Origin: a bacterium
GTDB lineage: Bacteria; Patescibacteriota; Minisyncoccia; UBA6257; 2-01-FULL-56-20
Assembly: GCA_021801885.1 (NCBI GenBank)
Contig: JAKABL010000018.1
Span: forward strand, 1-13,156
DNA: 13,156 nt
Direction of reading: 5' to 3'
Shown piece after piece: positions 1 to 6,327 of this stretch (position 1 is the stretch's first letter; every line of letters begins with the position of its first letter). Below the pieces are notes generated by a model that saw nothing but the letters and a program-made list of their open reading frames with translations, did not search any database and was not told where the DNA came from. A program made the translations under genes and the position numbers.

Positions 1-953
1 CGGAAGTGCAGACGGCCCACGAGCTGGAGCAGCTCCTTCGGAAGGTCGAAAATGCCGAGGTCCTGCGCGGTGGCCTCGCCGATCTCCTGCGTGCGCTTCA
101 CGAGGTCCTCCTTGGCCTTCTCCACCTCCTCTTCGATCTTCGCCGGCTGGATGCGGCCGTCCTTCACGAGCCGCTCGAGTGCCATGCGGGCCACTTCGCG
201 GCGGAAGGGATCGAACGACGAGATGATGATGGCGTCCGGCGTCTCGTCCATCATGAATTCGACGCCCGTAGCGCGTTCGAGCGCGCGGATGTTGCGGCCT
301 TCGCGGCCAATGATCTTGCCCTTGAGGTCTTCGTCGGCGAGCGGGAACACGGTCGTCGTCATCTCGGCGACATGGCCGCGCGCGTAGCGCTGGAGCGCCA
401 CGGTGATGATCTCATTGGCCCGCTTTTCCACTTCCTCGCGGTTCTCGCGGTCGATCTTCTGGATCACCTGCGCGAGGTCCTGGGCCCGGTCGTCGCGGGC
501 GCGGCGCACGATCTCCTCCTTGGCCTCGGCCACGGAAAGCCCGCCCACCGTTTCGAGCTTCTTGTCCACCTCGCCCTCTTTCTTTACCACGTCCTCCTCG
601 CGCTCCTTGAGCGCGTCCTCGCGCGTGCGGAGCCGCTCCTCGTTCGCGGAGACCTCGGTCATCTTCTTTTCAAGCGACTCCTCCCGATGGAGCACGCGCT
701 GCTCGAGCTGCTCGATCTCCTTGCGGCGATCTTTTTCGTCGTTCTTGATGTCGACCAGGATCGACGCCGCCTTTTCCTTGGCCTCGATGATGATCTCCTT
801 CGCCTTCGTTTCCGCCTCGGCGAGCTCTTTCTTCAGTTTTTCCTCTACCTCCTGCCGCTGCTTACTCGCCCACGAACGCCGCCCGAAGTATCCTGCGACT
901 GCACCGATCACGAGAAATATCGCCCCGATCGTAAGGGCCTCTGCGATTGCCAT
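1..953 (-). CDS. rny: Ribonuclease Y, 5' part (runs off left edge)
   Basis: Membrane-anchored endoribonuclease that starts mRNA decay in bacteria lacking an RNase E-based system. Seen: the minus-strand frame starts MAIAEALTIG at ATG 953-951 and stays open to base 1 (about 317 residues). Residues 5-22 form one hydrophobic anchor. Residues about 28-150 are a long charged, Lys/Glu-rich coiled coil. A KH RNA-binding domain follows, with the signature GREGRNIR at about residues 215-222 and the typical DPFRREVAR after it. The frame leaves the window at QLVGRLHF, the segment leading into the HD catalytic domain, so the metal-binding HD residues cannot be checked. The full protein is normally a little over 500 residues. 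There is no good Shine-Dalgarno; a TATGAT (minus strand, 979-974) about 20 nt upstream could be its -10. It is divergent from gpmI, with a 118-nt AT-rich gap. Confidence 0.95.
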   Translation of the reverse strand, partial: MAIAEALTIGAIFLVIGAVAGYFGRRSWASKQRQEVEEKLKKELAEAETKAKEIIIEAKEKAASILVDIKNDEKDRRKEIEQLEQRVLHREESLEKKMTEVSANEERLRTREDALKEREEDVVKKEGEVDKKLETVGGLSVAEAKEEIVRRARDDRAQDLAQVIQKIDRENREEVEKRANEIITVALQRYARGHVAEMTTTVFPLADEDLKGKIIGREGRNIRALERATGVEFMMDETPDAIIISSFDPFRREVARMALERLVKDGRIQPAKIEEEVEKAKEDLVKRTQEIGEATAQDLGIFDLPKELLQLVGRLHF

Positions 954-1071
954 GGTTTTTGATGGTTCCAAGAATCATAAGTATTTAATGACTTTTATGG
1001 TCTTTATGATATCGCAAAACGGCCGGAGCGTCAACGAATCGCCGCGCGGTTTTTCTGATATACTGAGAGGC
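954..1071. other. AT-rich divergent intergenic region between rny and gpmI
   Basis: This 118-nt stretch is clearly richer in A+T than the genes on either side. It holds three similar T-rich blocks spaced 9-10 bp apart (TTTAATG at 984-990, TTTTATG at 993-999, TTTATGAT at 1003-1010). It also holds a possible minus-strand -10 for rny (TATGAT, 979-974) and the gpmI extended -10 at 1056-1064. The repeats could be operator half-sites or simply phased AT tracts; nothing in the sequence decides. Confidence 0.5.
1056..1064 (+). promoter_or_regulatory. Extended -10 promoter of gpmI, predicts a leaderless mRNA
   Basis: TGATATACT fits the extended -10 pattern TGnTATACT, one base off the TATAAT consensus. 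It ends 7 nt before ATG 1072, so the expected transcription start falls on or next to the start codon. No convincing -35 lies 16-18 bp upstream. The purines just before the ATG (GAGAGG) sit about 1 nt away, too close to act as a Shine-Dalgarno. The same arrangement recurs at three other genes in the window. Confidence 0.65.
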
Positions 1072-2637
1072 ATGGCGAAGAAAACCATGGTCCTCATCGT
1101 GCTCGACGGATGGGGCATCGGCGCGCACGACGAATCGAACCCCATCTTTACGGCAACGCTGCCGACCTTTGCGTCGCTCGCGGCGACGTATCCCCTGACG
1201 AGCCTCCAGGCGTCCGGCATTGCGGTGGGACTCCCGTGGGGCGAAGTCGGCAACAGCGAGGTGGGCCACCTTACCCTCGGCGCCGGCAAAGTGCTCTATC
1301 AATATTATCCGAAGATCACCATGGCGATCCGCGACGGATCGTTCTTCGAGAACAAGGTCCTTAAGGATGCGTGCGCCCATGCGCGCGCGACGGGCGGCGC
1401 CCTCCACTTCGCGGGCCTCCTTTCGAAGGGCAACGTGCATGCGTCGCTCGATCACCTCCGTGCGCTCATCACCTTTGCCACGAACGAGCAGGTTCCCGCG
1501 ATCCGCCTCCATCTGTTCGCCGACGGCAAGGACGTGCCGCAGCATACGCTCCAGGCGTATCTCAAGGAATTACCGAAGGAATATCTCGCGACGCTCATCG
1601 GCCGCTACTACGCGATGGACCGCGAGGGCAACTGGTCGCTCACGGAAACGGCCTACCAGCTCATGACCGGCACGCACGATCTCGGCACGCCCGCGGCGAA
1701 CGGCGATGCGACCGCGCTCATCGAGGAGCACTACAAGAAAGGCCAGACCGAGGAGTATCTCGGCCCGATCCGCTTCACCGCGGTGGACGGCACGGACGTG
1801 GGGCACGTGAAGGACGGCGACGCGCTCTTCTTCTTCAATTACCGCGAGGACAGCATCCAGCAGCTCGCCTCGGCGTTCATCCTTCCCGGCTTCGACAAAT
1901 TCCCCACCGTCCCGCTGAAGGACGTCTTTGTGGCCACCATGACACACTACAACGATGCGTTCGCCGTGCCCGTGGCGTTCCCCGCCGATACCGTCGCGGA
2001 TCCCTTCGGCAAAGTGATCTCGGACCGCGGCCTCGCGCAGCTCCGCCTCGCGGAGACCTACAAATACGCGCACGTCACCTACTTTTTCAACGGCTATCGC
2101 GAGGAGCCGTTCCCCGGGGAATTCCGCACGCTCATCCCTTCGCTCACCGGCCTCCATCCGGAAACGCATCCCGAAATGATGGCGAGCGCGATCACGGACC
2201 GGCTCATCGAAGCGATCAAGGGCCGCGCGTTCGACTTTATTCTCGTGAACTACGCGAACGGCGACGCGATCGCGCATACCGGAAACTACCAGGCGGGCCT
2301 GGAGGCGGTGCGCGTGATCGACCGCGAGATCGCGCGCGTGCTCGCCGCGGTGGAGAACGACGGGGACACGATCGTCGCCATCACCTCCGACCACGGCAAC
2401 GTGGAAAAGATGATCGACGAAACGACCGGCCTCCCCGAAAGCCAGCATGATCCGAGCCCCGTCCCCTTCTATCTTGTGGCGCCGCAGCTCAAGGGACGCC
2501 GCTTTGTGAACGCCGATACGCTCGCCACGGAGACCCTCGGCACGCTCGCCGATGTCGCGCCCACCCTCCTCGCGCTCATGGGCATCCCCGCACCCGCGGA
2601 AATGACGGGGCGCAGCGTGCTCGAAGGACTGCTCTGA
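1072..2637 (+). CDS. gpmI: 2,3-bisphosphoglycerate-independent phosphoglycerate mutase
   Basis: Interconverts 3- and 2-phosphoglycerate in lower glycolysis with Mn-type metal ions and a phosphoserine intermediate; cytoplasmic. It has 521 residues, the usual length (about 510-520). Seen: LDGWG with metal ligand Asp12; GNSEVGH with nucleophile Ser62; His123 in GNVHAS; DGKD at 151-154; RYYAMDR at 178-184; Asp398 and His402 in NGDAIAHTG; Asp440-His441 in SDHGN; His459 in SQHDPSPVP. The metal and nucleophile set is therefore complete. Two substrate-binding arginines of the Geobacillus enzyme (R191, R264 as I recall the numbering) appear as Leu190 and Ser261. The frame is open much further upstream (from 403), but that part is antisense to rny. 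ATG 1072 matches the family N-terminus and the promoter position. No clear terminator follows, so readthrough into the next gene is possible. Confidence 0.96.
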   Translation: MAKKTMVLIVLDGWGIGAHDESNPIFTATLPTFASLAATYPLTSLQASGIAVGLPWGEVGNSEVGHLTLGAGKVLYQYYPKITMAIRDGSFFENKVLKDACAHARATGGALHFAGLLSKGNVHASLDHLRALITFATNEQVPAIRLHLFADGKDVPQHTLQAYLKELPKEYLATLIGRYYAMDREGNWSLTETAYQLMTGTHDLGTPAANGDATALIEEHYKKGQTEEYLGPIRFTAVDGTDVGHVKDGDALFFFNYREDSIQQLASAFILPGFDKFPTVPLKDVFVATMTHYNDAFAVPVAFPADTVADPFGKVISDRGLAQLRLAETYKYAHVTYFFNGYREEPFPGEFRTLIPSLTGLHPETHPEMMASAITDRLIEAIKGRAFDFILVNYANGDAIAHTGNYQAGLEAVRVIDREIARVLAAVENDGDTIVAITSDHGNVEKMIDETTGLPESQHDPSPVPFYLVAPQLKGRRFVNADTLATETLGTLADVAPTLLALMGIPAPAEMTGRSVLEGLL

Positions 2638-2650
2638 TCCCCCGAGGGCA

Positions 2651-2679
2651 TTGCGCGGAAGGTACCGATGCGCTATAAA
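2651..2679 (+). promoter_or_regulatory. Promoter of the alpha-CTD-like gene
   Basis: TTGCGC (2651-2656), a 17-nt spacer and TATAAA (2674-2679) make a good sigma-70-type promoter. The predicted start near 2686 leaves a short leader of about 14 nt that begins almost at the Shine-Dalgarno sequence. Confidence 0.55.
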
Positions 2680-2688
2680 TTCCTGTAG

Positions 2689-2696
2689 AGGAGGTG
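2689..2696 (+). promoter_or_regulatory. Perfect Shine-Dalgarno AGGAGGTG
   Basis: AGGAGGTG is fully complementary to the usual 16S anti-Shine-Dalgarno (CACCTCCT). Its GG core ends 5 nt before ATG 2700. It decides for ATG 2700 over the in-frame GTG at 2694, which lies inside it. It is the only strong Shine-Dalgarno found before any gene in the window. Confidence 0.75.
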
Positions 2697-2699
2697 TGT

Positions 2700-3035
2700 A
2701 TGGTCTTACTTCCCCATACGCATAAAGAGGCAAAACCCGACCCCGGAACGTTCAGGGCTTCGAAATTCAGAACGTTCATGACGCTCAAACGCTGGATGGG
2801 CGCAGGCAATGACCCCTTGCTCTACAGAAGGGCCGTGCACGCACTCACTAAAATCCAGGATGTCTTCGGCCATCCTGCCCAGTTCCGCTATGCCGAGTCG
2901 TTCAGCGACATCGAGGAATATTGCGAACGCAATACTCTTCTCCGGGTCGAACACCTTGGAGATAAAACCCTGATCGCCATCAAACGGTTCTTCGCGCATT
3001 ACGGCGTGGAACTGCGCGACGGCGCGGTGCGCTGA
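2700..3035 (+). CDS. Small hypothetical protein with RNA polymerase alpha-CTD-like helix-hairpin-helix
   Basis: Unassigned protein of 111 residues. The basic N-terminal half (residues 1-50, rich in Lys/Arg/His) shows no domain I recognise. The C-terminal part, about residues 68-105, has a segment (CERNTLLRVEHLGDKTLIAI) that resembles the C-terminal domain of RNA polymerase alpha, where N-LL-I-LG-KSL-EI forms a DNA-binding helix-hairpin-helix. Inference: a small DNA- or RNA-binding protein, perhaps a regulator, not an rpoA fragment, since the alpha N-terminal domains are absent. The real-gene case rests on a good promoter, a perfect Shine-Dalgarno and a strong terminator immediately downstream, which make it a self-contained unit 62 nt after gpmI. 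The function is unknown; the family resemblance is moderate. Confidence 0.75.
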   Translation: MVLLPHTHKEAKPDPGTFRASKFRTFMTLKRWMGAGNDPLLYRRAVHALTKIQDVFGHPAQFRYAESFSDIEEYCERNTLLRVEHLGDKTLIAIKRFFAHYGVELRDGAVR

Positions 3036-3092
3036 CGCATTGCCGATTGCCGCCGTACGGCGATGATCCTTCCTTATGTAGTGTTCGCCACC

Positions 3093-3123
3093 CGCGGCCC
3101 TCTCATGGGGGCCGCGTTTCTTT
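3093..3123 (+). terminator. Rho-independent terminator after the alpha-CTD-like gene
   Basis: CGCGGCCC (3093-3100) pairs perfectly with GGGCCGCG (3109-3116) across an 8-nt loop, followed by TTTCTTT (3117-3123). It closes the unit ending at 3035 and lies immediately upstream of the next promoter (3125-3133). Confidence 0.85.
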
Positions 3124-3124
3124 A

Positions 3125-3133
3125 TGCTATACT
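3125..3133 (+). promoter_or_regulatory. Extended -10 promoter of the holin-like gene, predicts a leaderless mRNA
   Basis: TGCTATACT is an extended -10 ending 7 nt before ATG 3141, the same geometry as at gpmI. The -35 position falls inside the preceding terminator hairpin and shows no TTGACA-like hexamer. There is no Shine-Dalgarno (the gap is TGACGGT). Transcription probably continues through secG. Confidence 0.65.
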
Positions 3134-3140
3134 TGACGGT

Positions 3141-3512
3141 ATGCATTGGCTCGCACGCCTCGTGCTCATCATCTGCGGCAATCTGGTCGCACTATGGCTC
3201 GCAAATCGCTACGTGGCAGGATTCGTGCTCAATCAACCCTACTGGGTGAACCTCGTCATCATTGCGCTCATCCTCGCCGTCCTCAACTTCCTCCTGAAAC
3301 CGATTCTCACACTGATTCTCGGTCCCGTCATCGTGCTCACGCTCGGCCTGGGGCTCATCATTGTGAACGCGCTCATCCTCTGGCTCCTTCCCGTCGTGCT
3401 CAACCAGATTGACTTCCTTCGGGGAAGTATTATGATTCAGACCATCCCCGCGCTCTTTTGGGCAACCCTCATCGTGAGCGCGATCAACCTTCTTATCCAT
3501 TTCGCCGAATAA
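3141..3512 (+). CDS. Four-helix membrane protein, phage_holin_4_2 / YvlD-like family
   Basis: Small integral membrane protein of 123 residues, almost wholly hydrophobic. Predicted membrane segments lie at about residues 4-24, 36-52, 55-85 (possibly a hairpin) and 99-120. The middle contains NFLLKPILTLILGP and the LTLGLGLIIVNALILWLLP-type stretch characteristic of the family named for mycobacteriophage superfamily IV holins (Pfam Phage_holin_4_2; Bacillus YvlD). Despite the name, chromosomal members are not phage genes and their role is poorly known. No phage genes occur nearby. ATG 3141 is chosen over the earlier in-frame ATG at 3063 because the upstream part would cross the terminator and promoter. 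It is 28 nt ahead of secG and probably co-transcribed with it. Confidence 0.85.
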   Translation: MHWLARLVLIICGNLVALWLANRYVAGFVLNQPYWVNLVIIALILAVLNFLLKPILTLILGPVIVLTLGLGLIIVNALILWLLPVVLNQIDFLRGSIMIQTIPALFWATLIVSAINLLIHFAE

Positions 3513-3540
3513 CGAATTTTCCTTTTATTTCACTACTTTT

Positions 3541-3768
3541 ATGGCCATTGCCATCGTGCAGATCGTCCTTTCCGTCGCAATCATCGCGCTCATCCTTCTC
3601 CAGGAGCGCTCCTCCGGCATGTCCGGCCTCTTGGGCGGCGGCGGCGAGGGCTACTACCAGGCCCGCCGAGGCATGGAGAAGCTCGTGTTCTACGCAACGA
3701 TCGTCCTCACGATCGTGTTCGTGGTACTCGCGGTGTATCAGCTCTACGCGCAGGCGCACCTCGGCTAG
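3541..3768 (+). CDS. secG: Protein translocase subunit SecG
   Basis: Accessory subunit of the SecYEG protein-export channel, in the cytoplasmic membrane. At 75 residues it has the usual length. Seen: two hydrophobic helices (about residues 3-20 and 47-69), separated by the typical glycine-rich loop (ILLQERSSG followed by GLLGGGGEG) and an RRGMEKL segment before the second helix. The Leu-Leu-Gln ending of helix 1 and the arginine-glycine before helix 2 are the family pattern. The gene follows the holin-like gene after 28 nt with no obvious promoter or Shine-Dalgarno (leader TTTATTTCACTACTTTT), so it is probably translated from a shared transcript. The context with an exported, anchored solute-binding protein fits an envelope block. 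Confidence 0.93.
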   Translation: MAIAIVQIVLSVAIIALILLQERSSGMSGLLGGGGEGYYQARRGMEKLVFYATIVLTIVFVVLAVYQLYAQAHLG

Positions 3769-3867
3769 GCACCGGAGAACGGCGCGGGGGCGTACGCGAG
3801 GTATGTCTGCGGTGCGCGAGGGTTTCCCGTTCCATAATCCCCTGTATCTTTGACCTTTCCTTCGTTC

Positions 3868-5658
3868 ATGCTTTTTTTTAAAAAACTCTTTTGGGTCCTC
3901 ACCAGGCGCGAACGGTTCTTATTCATACTTGCCGCGGCAGGCGCCGTCGTTTCCCTTGTCATCGTCATCGGCATCATCATCGGACAATCAACCACGGCCA
4001 TCCCGACCGCCGGCGGACAGTACGTGGAGGGTATCGTCGGCCAACCGGAGTATGTGAACCCCGTCCTCGCGTCGTCGCCTACCGACGAAGCGCTCGTGAA
4101 GCTCGTCTATCAGAACCTCTACGACATTGCGGACAACATCACCGTCTCCCCCGATCTCACCACGTGGACGGTCCACATCAAAGACAATCTCCACTGGCAG
4201 GACGGCAAGCCCCTCACCGCGAACGACGTGGTGTTCACGGTGCAATCGATACAGAACAAGGATGCGGGTTCGCCGCTCTATGCGAGCTGGCAGAACGTGA
4301 AAGTGTCCCGCGTGAGCGCGCTCGAGGTGCAGTTCACGCTCCCCGCGCCATACGCGTTCTTCGCAAACAACCTCAAAGAACTTTACATCCTCCCCCAGCA
4401 CCTCTTTGCGGCTGCGCCGCCGAGCAACTGGTACCTTTCCGACTACAATCTGAAGCCCGTGGGGTCCGGCCCGTACCGCTTCGTGTCCTACAACAAGGAT
4501 TCCGACGGCTTCATCACCTCCTATACTCTCGCCGCATGGAACGGCACAAGTGCGCCGCATCCGTTCATCCATCGCTTCAGCTTCAAATTCTTCAATGACA
4601 CGAACGCGCTCGTGGCGGCGTTCAACGCCGGCCAGATCGATGGGTTCGGCAGCGCGACGAACCAGGAACTCGCAACGATCGATCATCCCTACGATCTCTA
4701 CTCGTGGCGCACCTCGGGAAATTACGCCGTGTTCTTCAATACGAGCAACGTCATCCCGCTCCAGTATGCCGCCGTGCGGCAGGCGCTCTCCGCCGCCATC
4801 GATCGCACCGATCTCGTCGACCAGGTCTTCGGCCTCACGGGCGCCGCAGGTGCCGGCGTGCCGACCTCGAGCGTAAGCGCGGTGCCCTCCTACGGTCCCA
4901 TCCCGCCCGGCGCACCGTACTATGTGCCGCCGGCAAACACCGCGGCGGGTACATCGAGCACCGTCACCACGGGCACGACGGCTTCATCGACCGCCTCATC
5001 GACGTCCCCGTCCTCCACGGCCCCCGCAGCGGAAACGCCCGCGGGCGACGCGGCAATCGCGGCCGCCATGCTCCATAACGCCGGCTGGGTCACGAGCACG
5101 AGCACCGGGTTCCGCGCCAAACAGATCGGCAACAGCGTCATCCCGCTCTCCTTCACGCTCACCGTACCGAACATCGGCTTCCTCACGAAGACCGCCGACT
5201 ATCTCGCAAAAGCATGGCAGTCGATCGGCGTACAGGTGACCGTCATCACGGATTCGCCCTCGGACATCCTTGCGAACGTCATCAAGAACCGCTCGTACGA
5301 CGCGCTCCTCTTCGGCGAAACCCTCGGCCCGAGCTCCGATCTCTACTCGTTCTGGGATTCCTCGCAGCGGTTCTACCCAGGGCTCAACCTCGCGATCTAC
5401 AGCAATCCGCAGGTGGACCTCAATATCGAAACGGGGCGCGCCGCCACGAGCTCCGCGCACACTGCGGCGGATTTTGCCGTTGCCCAGGCCGATATCGAGA
5501 ACGATGTTCCCGCCGTATTCCTCTATTCCCCGGACTATCTCTACGTCGCGGCGAAGGGCGTGCAGGGCGTGACGACCACCGGCATCCTCACCGACCCCGC
5601 CGACCGGTTCCTCCAGATGGGCTCGTGGTATCTTGATACTTCGAGGATCTTCAAATAG
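3868..5658 (+). CDS. Membrane-anchored family-5 extracellular solute-binding protein (DppA/OppA-like)
   Basis: Substrate-binding component of a peptide- or nickel-type ABC importer (SBP_bac_5); 596 residues. Seen: a basic N-terminus (KK, RRER) then one long hydrophobic helix at about residues 17-39 with no Cys lipobox, so an uncleaved anchor is more likely than a lipoprotein. Family motifs follow: TWTVHIKDNLHWQDGKPLTA (100-118), NDVVFT, PVGSGPYRF (197-205) and an RQALSAAIDR segment (304-313). About residues 352-394 form a Ser/Thr/Ala/Pro-rich, probably disordered insert where the family usually has a short link; the fold resumes at AAIAAAMLHNAGW. No permease or ATPase gene adjoins it. ATG 3868 is preferred to an in-frame TTG at 3850. 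TATCTT at 3845-3850 could be its -10; no Shine-Dalgarno is visible. Substrate unknown. Confidence 0.9.
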   Translation: MLFFKKLFWVLTRRERFLFILAAAGAVVSLVIVIGIIIGQSTTAIPTAGGQYVEGIVGQPEYVNPVLASSPTDEALVKLVYQNLYDIADNITVSPDLTTWTVHIKDNLHWQDGKPLTANDVVFTVQSIQNKDAGSPLYASWQNVKVSRVSALEVQFTLPAPYAFFANNLKELYILPQHLFAAAPPSNWYLSDYNLKPVGSGPYRFVSYNKDSDGFITSYTLAAWNGTSAPHPFIHRFSFKFFNDTNALVAAFNAGQIDGFGSATNQELATIDHPYDLYSWRTSGNYAVFFNTSNVIPLQYAAVRQALSAAIDRTDLVDQVFGLTGAAGAGVPTSSVSAVPSYGPIPPGAPYYVPPANTAAGTSSTVTTGTTASSTASSTSPSSTAPAAETPAGDAAIAAAMLHNAGWVTSTSTGFRAKQIGNSVIPLSFTLTVPNIGFLTKTADYLAKAWQSIGVQVTVITDSPSDILANVIKNRSYDALLFGETLGPSSDLYSFWDSSQRFYPGLNLAIYSNPQVDLNIETGRAATSSAHTAADFAVAQADIENDVPAVFLYSPDYLYVAAKGVQGVTTTGILTDPADRFLQMGSWYLDTSRIFK

Positions 5659-5722
5659 GAATGTGCCCTTCATTCCCCGCGGAATGCGCATGTCTGCGAT
5701 ATGCCGCACGGGGAAGGCGCAT

Positions 5723-5752
5723 TTGACGATTGAAGGCAGACTATGCTATGAT
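5723..5752 (+). promoter_or_regulatory. Promoter of the tRNA-Leu / HIT unit
   Basis: TTGACG (5723-5728), an 18-nt spacer and TATGAT (5747-5752) preceded by TGC (extended -10) form the strongest promoter in the window. The predicted start near 5759 lies about 36 nt upstream of the mature tRNA 5' end, as expected for a tRNA precursor. Confidence 0.75.
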
Positions 5753-5795
5753 GGAGTTTACTAGGACAGTGTCTCCTCATTGAATCGCCTCGTAC

Positions 5796-5879
5796 GCTGG
5801 GATGGCGGAACTGGCAGACGCACTGGCTTCAGGTGCCAGCGATCGCAAGATCATAGGAGTTCGACTCTCCTTCCCAGCA
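5796..5879 (+). tRNA. tRNA-Leu (anticodon CAG)
   Basis: Class II tRNA of 84 nt that reads CUG leucine codons. Seen: acceptor stem GCTGGGA (5796-5802) pairs with TCCCAGC (5872-5878), discriminator A at 5879. D arm GCG-GAACTGGCAGA-CGC. Anticodon stem CTGGC/GCCAG with loop TTCAGGT, anticodon CAG at 5830-5832. A long variable arm (GATC-GCAA-GATC stem-loop) typical of leucine tRNA. T stem AGGAG/CTCCT with loop TTCGACT. The 3' CCA is not encoded (genomic CAT follows), so it must be added after processing. The HIT gene begins 11 nt downstream. Confidence 0.97.
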
Positions 5880-5890
5880 CATCTATTTCC

Positions 5891-6295
5891 ATGGCAGATT
5901 GCATCTTTTGTAAGATCGCCGCGCGCGAAGTTCCCGGTCATATCGTTTTCGAGAACGACCGGTTCATCGCGATGCTCGACATCAAACCGGTCAATCCCGG
6001 CCATATTTTGATAATCCCCAAAGACCACGTCGAGGTCGTGTTCGCCATGGATGACGCGCGCTACGCCGAAGCGTTCGCCATTGCAAAGGCCCTTTCCGCA
6101 CCGCTTCAACGCGCGACGGCGGCGAAACGGATCGGGCTTGCCGTGGAAGGATTCGGTGTGGACCATGCCCACGTCCACCTGATCCCCCTCCATGGGCCCC
6201 ATGAGCTGAACCCGGACAGGGCGAAGGAGGCGTCCCCGGAAGACCTCGCGGCGATGGCGGAGAACATAATCCAGGAGCGTACGCGTTCCTTATAA
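5891..6295 (+). CDS. HIT family nucleotide hydrolase (HinT-like)
   Basis: Small nucleotide-binding hydrolase of the histidine-triad superfamily; relatives act on adenosine phosphoramidates or dinucleotide polyphosphates. It has 134 residues, within the HinT/Fhit-like range. Seen: CIFCKI near the N-terminus (Cys4, Cys7), the zinc-type pair of many bacterial HIT proteins; KPVNPGHILIIPKDH (32-46), the family's central strand region; and the triad HAHVHLIP with His92, His94 and His96. The exact substrate cannot be told from sequence. The gene starts 11 nt after the tRNA-Leu 3' end with no separate promoter or Shine-Dalgarno (CATCTATTTCC), so it is probably co-transcribed with the tRNA. It is followed after 32 nt by the RNase J gene. 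Confidence 0.94.
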   Translation: MADCIFCKIAAREVPGHIVFENDRFIAMLDIKPVNPGHILIIPKDHVEVVFAMDDARYAEAFAIAKALSAPLQRATAAKRIGLAVEGFGVDHAHVHLIPLHGPHELNPDRAKEASPEDLAAMAENIIQERTRSL

Positions 6296-6327
6296 CAACC
6301 TAACGAAATCATCATTTATCACTTTCT

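Noticed and set aside
6..962. Long open frame on the plus strand opposite rny
   Set aside because: It is antisense to the clear RNase Y frame. Its Leu/Arg-rich composition is the usual shadow in a GC-rich gene.
403..1071. Upstream in-frame extension of gpmI
   Set aside because: The frame is open, but the segment is antisense to rny, has Ser/Arg-rich shadow composition, and the family N-terminus with Asp12 and Ser62 numbering begins at ATG 1072.
2746..2778. LexA (SOS) box reading of GAACGTTC
   Set aside because: The Gram-positive LexA site needs a 4-nt spacer between GAAC and GTTC, which is absent.
3051..3062. 12-bp palindrome CGCCGTACGGCG
   Set aside because: A perfect inverted repeat, but with no loop or T-run and no second copy noticed; short GC palindromes are expected by chance here.
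3141..3512. Prophage remnant suggested by the holin family name
   Set aside because: No phage structural, lysis or integrase gene is nearby, and chromosomal members of this family are widespread.
3850..3867. TTG start for the solute-binding protein
   Set aside because: It would add six residues without a Shine-Dalgarno and overlap the likely -10; ATG 3868 gives a typical basic N-terminus before the anchor helix.
5671..5686. Hairpin CATTCC/GGAATG after the solute-binding protein as a terminator
   Set aside because: The stem is only 6 bp with a 4-nt loop and no T-run follows. Termination there is unproven.
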